Positions 34,171 to 46,436 of a stretch of DNA of 64,000 bases are shown here, one piece after another; the first letter of the stretch is position 1, and each line of letters opens with the position of its first letter. The DNA is from Dasypus novemcinctus (taxonomy: Eukaryota > Chordata > Mammalia > Cingulata > Dasypodidae), in contig NC_080688.1 of assembly GCF_030445035.2 (NCBI RefSeq), positions 61,827,949 through 61,891,948 of the forward strand. Direction: 5' to 3'. A program made the position numbers and the translations under genes. Under the pieces are notes generated by a model. It worked only from the letters and a program-made list of their open reading frames with translations, did not search any database and was not told where the DNA came from.

Positions 34171-37100
34171 TTTTCTTTTTTGTCTTTATTTATTTTTTTA
34201 ATGTTACATTCAAAAAATATGAGGTCCCCATATACCCACCACCCCCCTCACCCCACTCCTCCCCCCATAGCAACAATCTCCTCCATCATCATGAGATATT
34301 CATTGCATTTGGTGAGTACATTTCTGAGCACTGCTGCACCTCATGGTCAATGGTCCACATCTTGCCCACACTCTCCCACGTTCCATCCAGTGGGCCATGG
34401 GAGGGCATACAATGACTGGTAACTGTCCCTGCAGCATCACCCAGGACAACTCCAAGTCCCAAAAAGGCTTCCACATCTCATTTCTTCCTCCCATTCCCCA
34501 CACTCAGCAGCCACCATGGCCACTTTCTCCACACCTATGCCACATTTTCTTCTATTACTAATCACAATAGTTCATGAATAGAATATCAGTAAGTCCACTC
34601 TAATCCGTATTCCATTCCTCCATCCTGTGGACCTTGGAATGGTTGTGTCCACTCCACATCTATATCAAGAGGGGGCTTAGATTCCACATGGATGCTGGGT
34701 GCAATCCTCCTGCTTTCAGTAGTAGGCACTCTTGGCTCCATGGTGTGGTGGTTGACCTTCTTCAACTCCATGTTAGCTGAGTAGGGTAAGTCCAATAAAC
34801 CAGAGTGTAGGAGCTGAAGTCTGTTGAGGCTTAGGGCCTGGCTATCATATGGTCAGTCCAGAGATTCAGATCCCCTGGGTATATATTAAACCCCAGCATC
34901 AACTACAGTTCTGGTAAAAGTAACAGGAGAGGCTTGTGAAAAATAATCACATCTAAGTCCAGCTCCATCACACAGAAACAAAAACTCCAAAGAAGGGCGA
35001 ACTGTCATGGCACTGAACTCCATCTGCCATGACCATAGAACCTGTGGGTCTCTGTAGCCCACAGAAGAACCAACACCCAGGGTTGTATCTACTTTATCTG
35101 TCTCTGGGACTCTGCTGATGTGTGCATAAGGGCAACCCCTCTGATAACCTCCCAACTCTTTTTTGGAGACTCATAGCCATATAAACTTATTTGTCCTTTC
35201 CATTTCCCCCTTGATTTAGGTCAAAAAGCATTTTTAACTCCTGGTATTATATGTAGACTGAGATATTCTGCTGGTCCTAGTTGACCCTTTCATTCAAGGT
35301 CATTTTCTAGTTACATCATCAGCTGGTACTTGATAGTAATCCCTCGATGCCAGGGAGGCTCATCCCCAGGAGTCATGTCCCACGCTGAGAGGAAGGCAAA
35401 GCATTTGCATGCTGAGTTTGGTTTTGAGACTGGCCACATTTGAGCAACTCAGAGGCTCTCAGAAGGTAACTCTTAGGCACCCTGCAGCTCTAGGCCTTGT
35501 TCTTATTTCAGGTGCACAGGCTCACAAGCATAGTCATTAGTATCAAGGGCTCATTGTTGGACCTTCATTATTTTTTGGTCTTTGCCATTGTACTTAGGGG
35601 ATTGTTGCTGTTCCTTTAGGGACTGTGATAGAGCTACCCTGGCTAGGAACTCAGCACTCCCTCAGTTGTTGTTTTTAATTGTATCCACTATGAAAATATC
35701 CAAAGATTTTTATGTACCCTGGATATATGCCCTGTAGAACTCCCTGCCAACCATGTGTCCCCTGTCAATAACATCCCACACCAGTATTCCTCCCCTGCCA
35801 TTGTTGAACCTCTCTGTGATCTAAAACTTCCTGAAAAGTGAAGCCCAATATATTGCCAGGTTCCCTTAATAGTAAAATGGAATATAGCAATGAGTTTAAA
35901 GGTTAGATATAGAATACATATTAATTTGGAAAAATTATGGTAAAAATAAATTGGGGTATCAAAAAATTTAAAAATGCAAAATCTTTGTTTTTGATGTTTT
36001 GCCTTCCATCACTGCAATAAGTGTTGCCCTGTATGCAAATTGGCAAGGCAACTACTTCCATCTTTTCCTCAGTGTCTATGTCCTATCTTTTTCATTTCAT
36101 TTTTCTAATTATTAAGCTTATCTTCTCAAGAGTTTTAGATCACAGTAATTCATATATACAATATACAGTACTCCCACATATCCATATAAAGCCTTTTCCC
36201 TTCCACAGCAATAATCATTTTACATATTCATACTATATTTACTGAAACTGATGTACAGATATTGAGACAATAGCTTTCAAACAAGGTAACATTTGTGTTT
36301 ACATTGTGGTTTATATTTTAGACTATACAATTTTCTAAATTTTTAGTTATCTTATGTTTTACATTATGATTTACATTTTAGCCTATCAGCCCCTATATAT
36401 TTTTGGTGTAATTTTACATGTCTTATATCCATCCTTGCGTATTCTTGTGAAACACTTCTATTGCCCACACAGTTACATTGGTTCCATCTATTCAATACCT
36501 CTTTCCCCCTCCCCTTAGGGCCCAGTGACAGTCAATCTTCATTGTTTGAAGGGCCATGTTCAGAGATACTTGCAACAGCGATGAGGGCTTGACATGCTCA
36601 AATGCCCTAATGCACTGGGAGCCACCATTTCTCTTGAGAGATACAGTTCCCTCTATTTGATGGCATCAGTCCTTCCCAGGATGTGGGTATACCTTCACTC
36701 TCATTATATGGGTCTCTATCCAATGATATAACCCACTATAGCAAAATGAGCATTCACATACTCCCTAGGAGCCTGTCCTGCATCAGATTATCCCCTTTAA
36801 GCAACTTAAACAGGTAACTTTCCTTATTATATTTTTGAAAAGGTTTTCTCAGCATTATACTCTCAACCAAATACCTGCCATTTCCTATGTTCGTATGTTG
36901 CCCCACCCTCCTCCCAATTTCTTGGGCAATATTACCCATCCTCCCATCCCTAGCCCCCCTCAAGCCCACAAAGCCCCACCCAAAGGTAACCCTATGCCCC
37001 CATTTTATCCCTTCCTTGTACAAATACTTACCTCCAACTTATCATAGATTCCACCATGTAGGTGTCAGCTTACGTCCTTCCTATAGCCCCCAATTTCCTG

Positions 37101-37259
37101 AAAGCCTATCATCCAGTCTCTAGCTCTCTGAGGCAGCTTGGTTTACTTATTTCATATCATTGAGGTCATGTAGTATTTGTCCTTCAATGCCCGGGTTGCA
37201 TTGAACATAAGGTTCTCAAGATTCATCCATGTTATCACGTGTGTTTGTAGTGTATTTGT
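34171..37259 (-). other. L1-B 3' UTR, long and bipartite
   Basis: This is about 3.1 kb between the ORF2 stop and the A-tail. Order and content match L1-A across the whole length, including the internal 3'-end-like junction near 36,090-36,170. The 5'-truncated L1 copies elsewhere (9813, 11560, 14412, 22117, 29241) derive from its distal module. Open frames here (up to 89 codons) are not conserved between copies. Confidence 0.85.
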
Positions 37260-40200
37260 TCATAAAGCCGAGTAGTATTCCATGGTATGTATATACCACA
37301 TTTTATTGATCCATTCATCTGTTGATGGGCATTTGGGTTGATTCCAACTTTTGGCAATAGTGAACAATGCTGCTATGAACATTGGTGTGCATATATCGAT
37401 TTGTGTCCTTGTTTTCAGTCTGTTGGTATATACCCAGCAGTGGAATTGCTGGGTCATATGGCAAATCTATGGCTAGTTTTTTGAGAAACCGCCAAACTGT
37501 CCTCCAGAATGGTTGGATCCTTCTGCGTTCCCACCAGCAGTAAATGAGAGTTCCCATTCCTCCACATCCTCTCCAGCATTTGTAGTCTTCTGTTTTATTC
37601 ATAGCTGCCAATCTTATGGGAGTAAGATGGTATCCCATTGTAGTTTTGATTTGCATTCCCCTGATAGCTAGAGATTTGGAGCATTTTTTCATGTGCTTTT
37701 TAGCCATTTGTATTTCTTCTTTGGAGAAGTGTCTGTTTAAATCTTTTTCCCATTTTTTAAATGGGTTGTTTGTCTTTTTATTTTCAAGATATAGGAGTTA
37801 TTTATATATGCAAGTTATAAGTCTCCTATCCAATATATGGTTACCAAATATTTTCTCCCATTGTGTAGGCTCTCTTTTCACTTTCTTGACAAACTCCTTT
37901 GAGGTGCAGAAGGCTTTAATTTTGAGGAGGTCCCATGTATCTATTTGTTCTTTTGCTGCTCATGCTTTTGGTGTGAAGTTCATGAAGCCATTTCCTATTA
38001 CAAGGTCTTATATATGCTTCCCTACACTGCTTTCCAAAGTCTTTATGGTCTTGGCTCTTATATTTAAGTCTTTGATCCATCTTGAGTTGATTTTTATATA
38101 AGGTGTGAGACAGTAATCCTCTTTCATTCTTTTACATATGGATATCCAGTTCTCCAGGCACCATTTGTTGAATATGCCATTCTCTCCCAGTTGAGAAGGT
38201 TTGGTGGCTTTATTGAATATTATAGGACTATATATATGAGGATCTATATCAGAACTCTCAATTCAGTTCCATTGGTCTGTATGTCTCTCCTTGTGCCAAT
38301 ACCATGCTGTTTTCACTACTGTAGCTTTGTGGTATGTTTTGAAGTCAGGTAGTGTTATTCCTCCAATTTCGTTTTTCTTTTTCAATATGTCTTTGGCTAT
38401 TTGGGGCCTCTTTCCTTTCCAAGTAAATTTCATAGCTAGTTTTTCTAGTTCCTTAAAGAATGCTGTGTTGATTTTTATTGGGATTGCATTGCATGTGTAG
38501 ATCAGTTTTGGTAGGATAGACATCTTAATAATATTTAGTCTTCCTATCCATGAACAGAGAATATTCTTCCATTTATTTAGGTCTTCTTTGATTTCCTTGA
38601 ACAGTCTTGTGTAGTTCTCTGTGTATAAGTTTTTTACATCTTTAGTTAAATTTATTCCTAGGTATTTGATTTTTTTTATTTACTATTGTAAATGGTATTT
38701 GTTTCTTGATTTCCTCCTGATCTTGTTCATTATTGGTATACAGAAATGCTACTGATTTTTGCACATTGATCTTATAACCTGCAACTTTACTAAACTCATT
38801 TATGAGTTCTAGAAGCTTTGTTGTAGACCTCTCAGGGTTTTCTATGTATAGGATCATGTCATCTGCAAATAATGAAATTTTGACTTCTTCCTTTCCAATT
38901 TGAATGCCTTTTATATCTGGTTCTTGCCTCAGTGCTTGAGCAAGTGCTTCTAAGACAATGTTAAATAGAAGGAGAGAGAGTGGGCATCCTTGTCTTGTTC
39001 CTGATCTTAGAGGGAAGGATTTTAGGATTTCACCATTGTAAACGATGTTGGCTGTGGGTTTTTCATATATACTCTTTAGCATGTTCAGAAAATTTGCTTG
39101 TATTCTGATCTTTTGGAGTGTTTTTATCAAGAAAGGGTGCTGTATTTTGTCAAATGCTTTTTCTGCATCTATAGATATATTCACGTGATTTTTTTTTCCT
39201 TCAATCTGTTTATATGGTATATTACTTGATTGATTTTCTTGTGTTGAACCATCCTTGCATACCCAGAATGAATCCTACTTGGTCATGGTGTATAATTCAT
39301 TTAATGTGTTGTTGAATACGGTTAGCAAGTATTTTGTTGAGGATTTTTGCATCTAGGTTCATCAGAGAAATTGGTCTGTAATTTTCCTTTCTTGTGGTGT
39401 CTTTGTTTGGCTTTGGTACTAGGGTAATGTTGGCATCATAGAATGAGTTAGGTAATGTTCCTTCTGTTTCAATTTTTTGGAAGAGTTTCATCAGGATTGG
39501 TGTTAGTTCTTTCCAGAATGTTTTGAAGAATTCACCTGTGAAGCCATCTGGCCCCGGGCTCTTCTTAGTTGGGAAATTTTTAATGACTGATTCTATCTCT
39601 TTACATGTGATTGGTTTGTTGAGATCATCAATTTCTTCTTTCATCAATATAGGCTGCTTATGTGTTTCTAGGAATTTGTCCATTTCCTCTGAATTGTCAT
39701 TTTTGTTGGAATATAGTTTTTCAAAGTATCCTCTTAAGATAGTCTTTATTTCTGTGGGGTCAGTGGTGATACCTCCTTTCTCATTTCTTATTTTGTGTAT
39801 TTGCATTTTCTCTCTTTTTTTCTTTGTTAATCTAGCTAAGGGTTTGTCAATTTCATTGATCTTCTTAAAGAACCAGCTCTTGGTTTTGTTTATCTTTTCA
39901 AGTGCTTTCTTATTTTCTATTTCACTTAGTTCTGCTCTTATCTTTGTTATTTCTTTCTTTCTTCTTCTTTTGGGGTTACTTTGTTGTTTTTTTACTAATA
40001 CCTCCAAATATGCAGTTAATTCTTGAATTTTTGCTCTTTGTTCTTTTTTGATGTATGAATTTATGGCTATAGATTTCCCTCTCAGTAATGCTTTGGCTGC
40101 ATCCCATAAGTTTTGGTATGTTGTTTATCATTTTCATTAGTCTCAAGGTAATTATTAATTTCTTTTGAGATTTCCTCTTTGACCCATTGTTTTTCTAAGA

Positions 40201-40945
40201 GTGTGCTGTTTAACTTCCATAACTTGGTGTGAAATCTGGGCCTCTGGCCCTTGCAGATTTCCAGCTTCACTCCACTGTGGTCAGAGATATTATTTTGTAT
40301 GGTTTCGATCTTTCTGAATTCATTGAGCCTTTCTTTGTGGCCTAGCATATGGTCTATCTTGGAGAATGATCCATGTGCACTTGAGAAAAATGTATATCCT
40401 GCTGTATTCGGGTGTAATGATCTGTATATGTCTATTAGATCCAGCTCCTCTAATATACTGTTCAAAGTTTTTCTTTCTTTAGTGATTCTCTTTTGTGATG
40501 TTCTGGCCAAAGTTGATAGTGGTGTATTAAAATCTCCCACTATAATTGTAGAGGCATCTATTCTTTCACTTTGTTTTTCCAGTGTTTGCCTTACATATTT
40601 GGAAGCACCCTTGTTAGGAGTATAAATATTTATGATTGTTCGTTCTTTCACTAATATGTAGTATCCTTTGTCTCTCACAATTGTTTTGCATTTAAAGTCT
40701 ATTTTGTCTGATATTAATATAGCTAATCCTGCCTTTTTTTGGTTATTGTTTGCTTTTAAGATTGTTTTCTAACCATTCACTTTCAACCTCCATGAATCCC
40801 TGGGTCTAAGATGTGTTTCTTGTAGACAGCATATAGATGGGTCCTATTTCCTTATCCAATCTCCCAGTCTGAATCTTTTGATAGGTGAGTTTAATCCATT
40901 GACATTCAGTGTTATTACTTTCAAGGAATTATTTATGTTAGCCAT
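37260..40945 (-). pseudogene. L1-B ORF2 (endonuclease/RT), broken
   Basis: The start codon at 40943-40945 opens MANINNSLK..., then the APE-type endonuclease (LNVNGLNSPIKR, QETHL, GDFNTPLS, SKIDHMLGHKE, SDHSGVKLE). RT follows with [48 protein letters not shown] and an intact FADDMILY, then the C-terminal region ending TMEYYSAL. The span fits the usual ~1,250 codons. Breaks: TAG codons at 40844-40846 and 40769-40771 in the endonuclease, a frameshift near 40,120, a TGA just after the IQQHIK segment (about 39,297) and further shifts downstream. Confidence 0.9.
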
Positions 40946-41010
40946 ATTTTTATTGGACTTGTGTTTGTCATATTTTGTTTTTTTCCTTCTCTTTTTCTTT
41001 TTTGTTGCTC

Positions 41011-41924
41011 TTACACTCTCCTCCAACTCTGCCTCTCCTGTTTTTTCATTTCTTCCTGCAGAACTCCCTTTAGTATTTCTTGAAGGGCAGGGTTCTTGTT
41101 GGCATACTCTTTCAATTTCTGTTTATCTGTGAATATTTTGAACTCTCCATCGTTTTTGAATGCTAGTTTAGCTGGGTAGAGAATTCTTGGTTGGAAATTT
41201 TTTTCTTTTAGTACCTTGACTATATCATACCACTGCCTTCTTGCCTCCATGGTTTCAGATGAGAAATCAGCACTTAATCTTATGGAGCCTCCTTTGTATG
41301 TGATGGTTTTCTTTTCTCTTGCTGCTTTCAGAATTTTCTCTTTGTCTTGAGCATTGGATAACTTGACAAGTATATGTCTTGGGGTGGGCTTGTTGGGATT
41401 TATGATGTTTGGGGTGCATTGTGCTTCCTGAACATGTACATCCATCTCAGTAGATTTGGGAAGTTTTCAGCCATTATTTCCTCCAATACCCCTCCTGTCC
41501 CCTTTCCCTTCTCTTCTCCTTCTGGGATGCCTATAATACGTATGTTTGTGCATTTTGCATTGTCATTCAGGTCCCTAAGCCCTAGCTGAATTTTTTCTAT
41601 CTTTTTATCGATCAGTTCTACTATCTGTTTGATTTCAGATGTACTGTCTTCCACATCGCTAATTCTCTCCTCTGCCTCTTCTAATCTGCTGCTATTTGCT
41701 GAGAGAGTATTTTTGATTTCTTGAACTGTGGTGTTCATCCCCATCATATCTGTTATCTTTTTGTGTATGTCTGCAATTTCCTCTCCAAGTGTTTTCTTCA
41801 TATTGTTAATCTCTTCCTTTACTTCATTAAGTTGGTCTCTAATATATGCTTTGAGATCTTTAATTACTTGTCCGATGTTCTGCTCCCCTTCCTGGTTTTT
41901 AGTTTGTTCATTGGATTCAGTCAT
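41011..41924 (-). pseudogene. L1-B ORF1, single frameshift
   Basis: Encodes the L1 RNA-binding chaperone. The 5' frame (174 codons from 41924) has a Glu/Lys/Ile-rich coiled coil, then the start of the RRM (NIRIIGIPEGEE). The overlapping second frame (to 41011) continues with TPRHILVKLSN, the C-terminal-domain region ETMEARRQW and NFQPRILYPAKLAF. The switch lies around 41,440-41,465, within the segment following NFPNLL. Total length about 304 codons, slightly shorter than human ORF1p. Without the one shift it would be open throughout. Confidence 0.88.
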
Positions 41925-43644
41925 GTTTTCCTGATTATTGGTTTGGTTTGCAGTTTTTTATTGATGTCTGGTCATCATTTTATCTTGATTAGTTTAATTA
42001 GTTCCTTAGCTTCTTTGTCTAGTCTTGGGGATTAATTAGTTGTTGTTTTTGTGTAAGTGTTATGTCTTCTCTTTGTCACTTTGTTCTTCTTACTCTATTT
42101 TCTTGTTGTTGGCTAAGTTCACTTTGAAGGAAAATATTAGGGCTAGGGAAAGCAAAATGAGTAAGAAAAGAAATTGTGTAAAGTATTATTGGTAATAAAT
42201 GTTAACAGAGCAACAATGTGAGATCTGGGAGAATGGATATTAGACTTATGTAAGTTGTGTAGAGTTATAGCAGTAAGTAGAGTATCTATAATGAGACAGT
42301 CAACTGAATATGGGGAGGAATATAGTATGATTTAAAAAGCCAGTGTTTTCATGAGAGAGGGAAAGAGGAAAGAAAGACAATAATATCAAGAGTGGATAAA
42401 AGACAGGAAACAGAACAAAGGTATTAGAAATTAAAAGTCAGACAATTTGGGGGCCAAAGAAAGGGAGGTGGAATGTAAGAGAGACAGTAGATGATGGAAG
42501 ATAGCAAGATGTGGGGGAAAGGGAATAGTGTAGGTGGCCAAATTCAATTCACACAGAAAAGAGGAAATGGAGTATGAGGAAACACAGCAAATGTGAAGCG
42601 CTCCCTGCAGCACCTATTATATAAATAAAATAAGAAGAAAAAGAGAGAAAAGAAAAAAAAGAGAAGAAAAAAAGAGGGTGGGCAAAGAAAAGGGAGGGAA
42701 ACAAGCAAGAAAAAGAAAAGGAGAAAAAAAACTAAACAAAAAAGGACCTTGGGGGAGAAAATGGGAGAAAAGACCAGGAGATAATGCAATATTAGCAACC
42801 AAGACAAAAGAAAAAAGAAAAAAAACACAAACACTGAGGGCTAGGATAGTCAAGGACCTCAGATGGACCTCAGGGCGCAGTGGATTCAGGGATGGGAAAT
42901 CTGTGATATTGCAGACTCAAGGTGTGTGAGTCTCTGGAGCATGGACCACCAGGGTTTAGGGGACACAGACCTGGGAACCAGGCATCCAGTTAACAGGGGG
43001 CCTGGGAGCACTGCAGTACAACACAGCCTTCAGGGATCCCTGCAGCTGGGCGCCAGCCCTAGGGGGAGGGGTTTCGCCAGCAAACTCTGACCTCCACGTC
43101 AGAAACCCAAAATTCCACCTCTCACAAGAATCTCTTCTGTCACTGTCTCACCAAGTTGACATCCAGACATCTCCTGCCCTGCAAGCCCCTGAAACAGCCC
43201 GCTCAGGATTTGGGAACACCCCACACAACAAAGATCCCAGGGATTGCCATGGCCCGGCTGCCAGCCCTAGGAGGAGGGTCTCCAGCCAGAACATCTGACC
43301 TCCGCATCAGAAACCCAAAATTCCACCTCTCGCAAGAATCTACTCTGTCACTGTCTCACCAAATCGACTTCCAGACACCTCCCGCCCTGCAAGCCCCCAA
43401 AACAGCCCACTCAGGGCTTGGGAACTCCCCAGCACAGCAAAGCCTTCTGGAATCACCACCATCGGGCCGCCAGCCCCAGGGGGAAGGGTCCCACGCACAA
43501 CCCCGACTTCTGTGAAAGAGACCCAAAATTCTACCTCTTGCAGGAATCTCCTCTGTCACCGTCCCACCAAATCAATGTCCAGACACCCCCTGCCCTGCAA
43601 ACACCCAAAATAGCCCAGTCCAGCAGGACTCCAACCCTACTCCT
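41925..43644 (-). other. L1-B 5' UTR including monomer array
   Basis: From ORF1 outwards: an AT-rich part (41,925-42,600), a long purine-rich run on the + strand (about 42,600-42,840, so pyrimidine-rich in the L1 RNA sense), a non-repeated GC-rich part (42,840-43,012), then the ~209-bp monomers. It contains no L1 ORF. Overlapping frames in the polypyrimidine part are low-complexity artefacts. Confidence 0.8.
43013..43644 (-). repeat. L1-B promoter-like tandem monomers, three ~209-bp units
   Basis: A gccagccc(t/c)agg-type anchor recurs at 43052, 43260 and 43469 (spacings 208 and 209 bp). Each unit also carries 'agacccaaaattc' or 'gaaacccaaaattccacctct' and a 'cctgccctgcaagccccc'-like block. 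Units are GC-rich with CpGs and about 80-90% alike by eye. Location at the very 5' end matches tandem-monomer L1 promoters of rodents. The outermost unit is partial at the insertion boundary. Promoter role is inferred. Confidence 0.8.
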
Positions 43645-43656
43645 AGAGGTACTCTT
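43645..43656. repeat. Target-site duplication of L1-B (right copy)
   Basis: Exact match to 34159-34170. Beyond it lies non-L1 DNA, so the monomer array ends at the true 5' end of the insertion. Confidence 0.88.
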
Positions 43657-44539
43657 GAATGCCTGATGACATTGGGAGTTACCATAGCAGCCCTGAATTG
43701 CCTTGTTATGTGCTCTCACAAATAAGTCTCTGCCTTGTTTAAACACTGGTTTTTCAGTTCTCTGTGACTAATGCCAAACACAATTCCTAACTCATACCAT
43801 TAAATGTATCTCATTAAGTATATCTAAAAAACCATTGCCTAATTCAAGATGATGAAAATTTACACCTATGTTGTGAGGTAGAAATTTAACTTCATTATTT
43901 TGCATGTAGATATCCAGTTGCCCCAGCACCATTTGTCGAAAAGACTATTCTTTCCCATTTATCGGAATTTATTCCAAAGCCCAGAAGAATCTTCAGTTTA
44001 CACTCCTGTTGCCCTAAGGAAGTATTTTTAAACAGGTATATCATGGACCCTGGCATGCAGGATCTTAAATGTGGAACAAAAATAAGAAAAAACTTGCATA
44101 GTCTCACAAGATCCAGGACATTAAGCCAAATACAGTTAAACATCTTTCTTTACTGTCAGTTCCTGAAAGACTTGAATACAGTGTGCCTCCACGAATCTCT
44201 CACCCTTACTTTATTGTAGGAGGCTTTTCTGAGACCATTTAGTAGCATCTCTATGAACACTCTTTCAGTAACTCAAGTTTCAGATCCACACTTTGGGGGG
44301 AATAGGCTTATTAACTTGAAAATTACTGAATTCTAAATTTGCTCTTCGAAAACTTAGGCCACCAGGGTGGTTGGGGGTTGTATAGAGTTGTATCTTTTCT
44401 CTTTTACCAGGTCAGAGCAGAAATAAAACAGTAACCTGTGAATTCCTCTAGGTTCCTTTTGGAAAGTGGATGGAGACCTACTTTTTTAGTTTACTGCTAA
44501 AGAATTAAAATGTTTAAAGCTAAAAATTAAGCACTGATT
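43657..44539. other. Mostly unassigned, with a short ancient L1 fragment
   Basis: 43,895-43,980 on the minus strand resembles old L1 ORF2 (complement of tgcatgtagatatccagttg and ccagcaccatttgtcgaaaa). The remainder shows no gene or known repeat. Confidence 0.55.
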
Positions 44540-44720
44540 TTTTTAAAAGTGTGGTCCAAGAACCAGCTGCATCAGCAGCACTGGGATGTGGCTAAAATAG
44601 AGAACACTGGGGCTCTTTCAGACCTAATAATCAGAAACTCTGGGCCTGGAGCCCAGTCTCTGCATTCTCCAGATGCCCTAGAGATTTTTTTGCCCACCAA
44701 AGTTTGAAAATGCCTGTTCA
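44540..44720 (+). mobile_element. MER5-like element
   Basis: It contains gtgtggtccaagaaccagctgc, a gcatcagcagcactgggatg block, 'aatcagaaactctgggcctg' and an end with caaagtttgaaaatgcctg, consistent with an old hAT-Charlie non-autonomous copy. Confidence 0.65.
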
Positions 44721-44939
44721 TTCTTGGATAAAGAGATAGAGTCCGTGGAGCTACCGGAGCAGAGGCTGGCAGGTCCCTAGGCTCAAGATGGCGCTTTCTG
44801 CACATCCTGTCCTTTCCCTCCCCATCTCCACCGCCCACGTCTTGACGTCTTGGCCCTTCTGCAGCTTAACACCGACTGTGTAGTCCAAGTAATCACTCCG
44901 GGGCACTGAGCTCCTCTTAGCTTGCCACACCTTTAAAAT

Positions 44940-44956
44940 ATCACTAGAGGGCGCCA
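44940..44956 (+). promoter_or_regulatory. Candidate CTCF binding site
   Basis: The sequence tcactagagggcgccag matches 11 of 12 positions of the CTCF core CCASYAGRKGGC (first C is T). CTCF organises chromatin loops and insulators. Occupancy depends on cell type, and single motif matches occur by chance. It lies in apparently unique DNA between a MER5 copy and a DAS-SINE. Confidence 0.45.
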
Positions 44957-45231
44957 GAGCATCTCCAAAAGCCGGCACTGGTCTTCCTTTCCTCCTCACT
45001 GGCCTTTTCCATGGCAGGCTCTCGCATCTCTGATTTTCCAGCCTATCCCCACGTAACTGAGTCCCCAAAAGACAGCAAATCACACAGGAGTGCATAGCTG
45101 CTAAGAAGAGCGCGTCATAGTTGTGAAATCTGGGCAATTCTTCTAATGCTTCCAAGGCCCACGTTCGCATCCTAACAAGGAAATAATGACTTGTTATTGT
45201 AGTTCTTTTTAGAGTTAAAAGAGAAGTAAAG

Positions 45232-45635
45232 GCAGTGGACTTGGCCCAGTGGTTAGGGCGTCCGTCTACCACATGGGAGGTTCGCGGTTCAAACACCGGG
45301 CCTCCTTGACCTGTGTGGAGCTGGTCCATGCGCAGTGCTGATGCGCACAAGGAGTGCCGTGCCACGCAGGGGTGTCCCCCACATAGGGGAGCCCCACACG
45401 CAAGGAGTGCACCCCGTAAGGAGAGCCACCCAGCACAAAAGAAAGCGCAGCCTGCCCAGGAATGGCACCGCACACATGGAGAGCTGATACAACAAGATGA
45501 TGCAACAAAAAGAAACACAGATTCCCATGCTGCTGACAACAACAGAAGTGGAAGACCCAGCAAATAGACACAGAGAACAGACAAGGGGGGGGAGGGGGAG
45601 GGGAGATAAATAAATAAATCTTTTAAAATAAAATG
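45232..45635 (+). mobile_element. DAS-SINE, chimeric type, full length
   Basis: Intact-looking head (cagtggttagggcgtccg, gttcaaacacc), body and poly-G then aaataaat tail. A 14-bp duplication aaagagaagtaaag at 45218-45231 and 45636-45649. It is among the least diverged copies here, together with 13991. Open frames on both strands are incidental. Confidence 0.92.
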
Positions 45636-45751
45636 AAAGAGAAGTAAAGTAATAGAGGTGAAGTTCGCTTATCCTGGCCTTTGTTCTACCACAAGGCAGA
45701 AATTCCATTGCCAGGAAACTGGAAAGTTGGAATTGCAAAAGTAAATATTCA

Positions 45752-46198
45752 GGGAAACGGATGTGCCTCAAGTGATCGGGTCTTCCGCCTACCATATGGG
45801 AGAACCCGGGTTCAATCCCTGCAGCCTCCTGGTAAAGGTGTGCCCGTGCACTGAGTCAAGGACCTGCACAAACGAGTCATGCAGCAAGATGATGATGCAA
45901 CGAAAGAGAGATGAAGGGGAGGGTCAAGGTGAGGTACAACAGAAACCAGGAAGTGGGGTGACGCAAGTGACAGGGAACCTCTCTCTACATCATAGGTCCC
46001 CAGGATCGAATCCTGGTGAATCCTAGAGGAGAAAAGAGAAGACAAAAAAAAAAGGAGAAATAGACACAGAAGATCACACAATGAATGGACACAGACAGCA
46101 AAAATAGCATGGCAGGGAGAGGGGGAGGAGGGGCAGGGGAAAAAGTAAGTAAAAATAGATATATGGGGCTTTAGCAAAATAAAAACAGAACTTTAAAA
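45752..46198 (+). mobile_element. DAS-SINE, dimeric type
   Basis: Two tRNA-like units lie in tandem. The first has catatgggagaacccgggttc; the second begins near 45950 with gtgacgcaagtgacaggg and ggatcgaatcc. A tail with A-rich and purine-rich sequence follows. Duplication aaaagtaaatattca at 45737-45751 and 46199-46213. Dimeric DAS-SINEs are a described class. Confidence 0.85.
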
Positions 46199-46436
46199 AA
46201 AAGTAAATATTCATTCAATTCTGTTATTAACAAATCTAAATTCATCCTTGGCTGTCTTTCATTTACCCAGAAACCTTTCCATCCCCTGTAATTTTTCACC
46301 CTGACCTTGTAATGTTACTTGCCGCCCAGTTCACAACAGCCAGTGGTGAGCAGAAGAGCACTTGTTAGCAAAGAGGAGCCTCCCTCCAACAAAGCTGCTC
46401 AGCATTCCTTCTCCAGGCTGTTACGCTGTTGTCGAA

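Larger units (their letters stand above)
34171..43644 (-). mobile_element. L1-B: full-length LINE-1, about 9.5 kb
   Basis: It has a complete layout in reverse: 5' monomer array, 5' UTR, ORF1, a ~65-bp spacer, ORF2, a ~3.1-kb 3' UTR and an A-rich tail. A perfect 12-bp target duplication brackets it and there are no internal insertions. It is much longer than the usual 6-7 kb, mainly because of the 3' UTR and 5' array. Large readable ORFs with few breaks make it the least decayed L1 here. It is nonetheless dead: ORF1 is frameshifted and ORF2 has stops and frameshifts. Confidence 0.92.

Noticed and set aside
39523..40026. 167-codon + strand frame (and other + frames across 37,616-42,035)
   Set aside because: These are antisense shadows of L1-B ORF1/ORF2, whose minus-strand reading has all expected motifs.
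42544..42853. Phe/Leu/Ser-rich frames resembling membrane proteins
   Set aside because: Artefact of the polypyrimidine tract in the L1-B 5' UTR.
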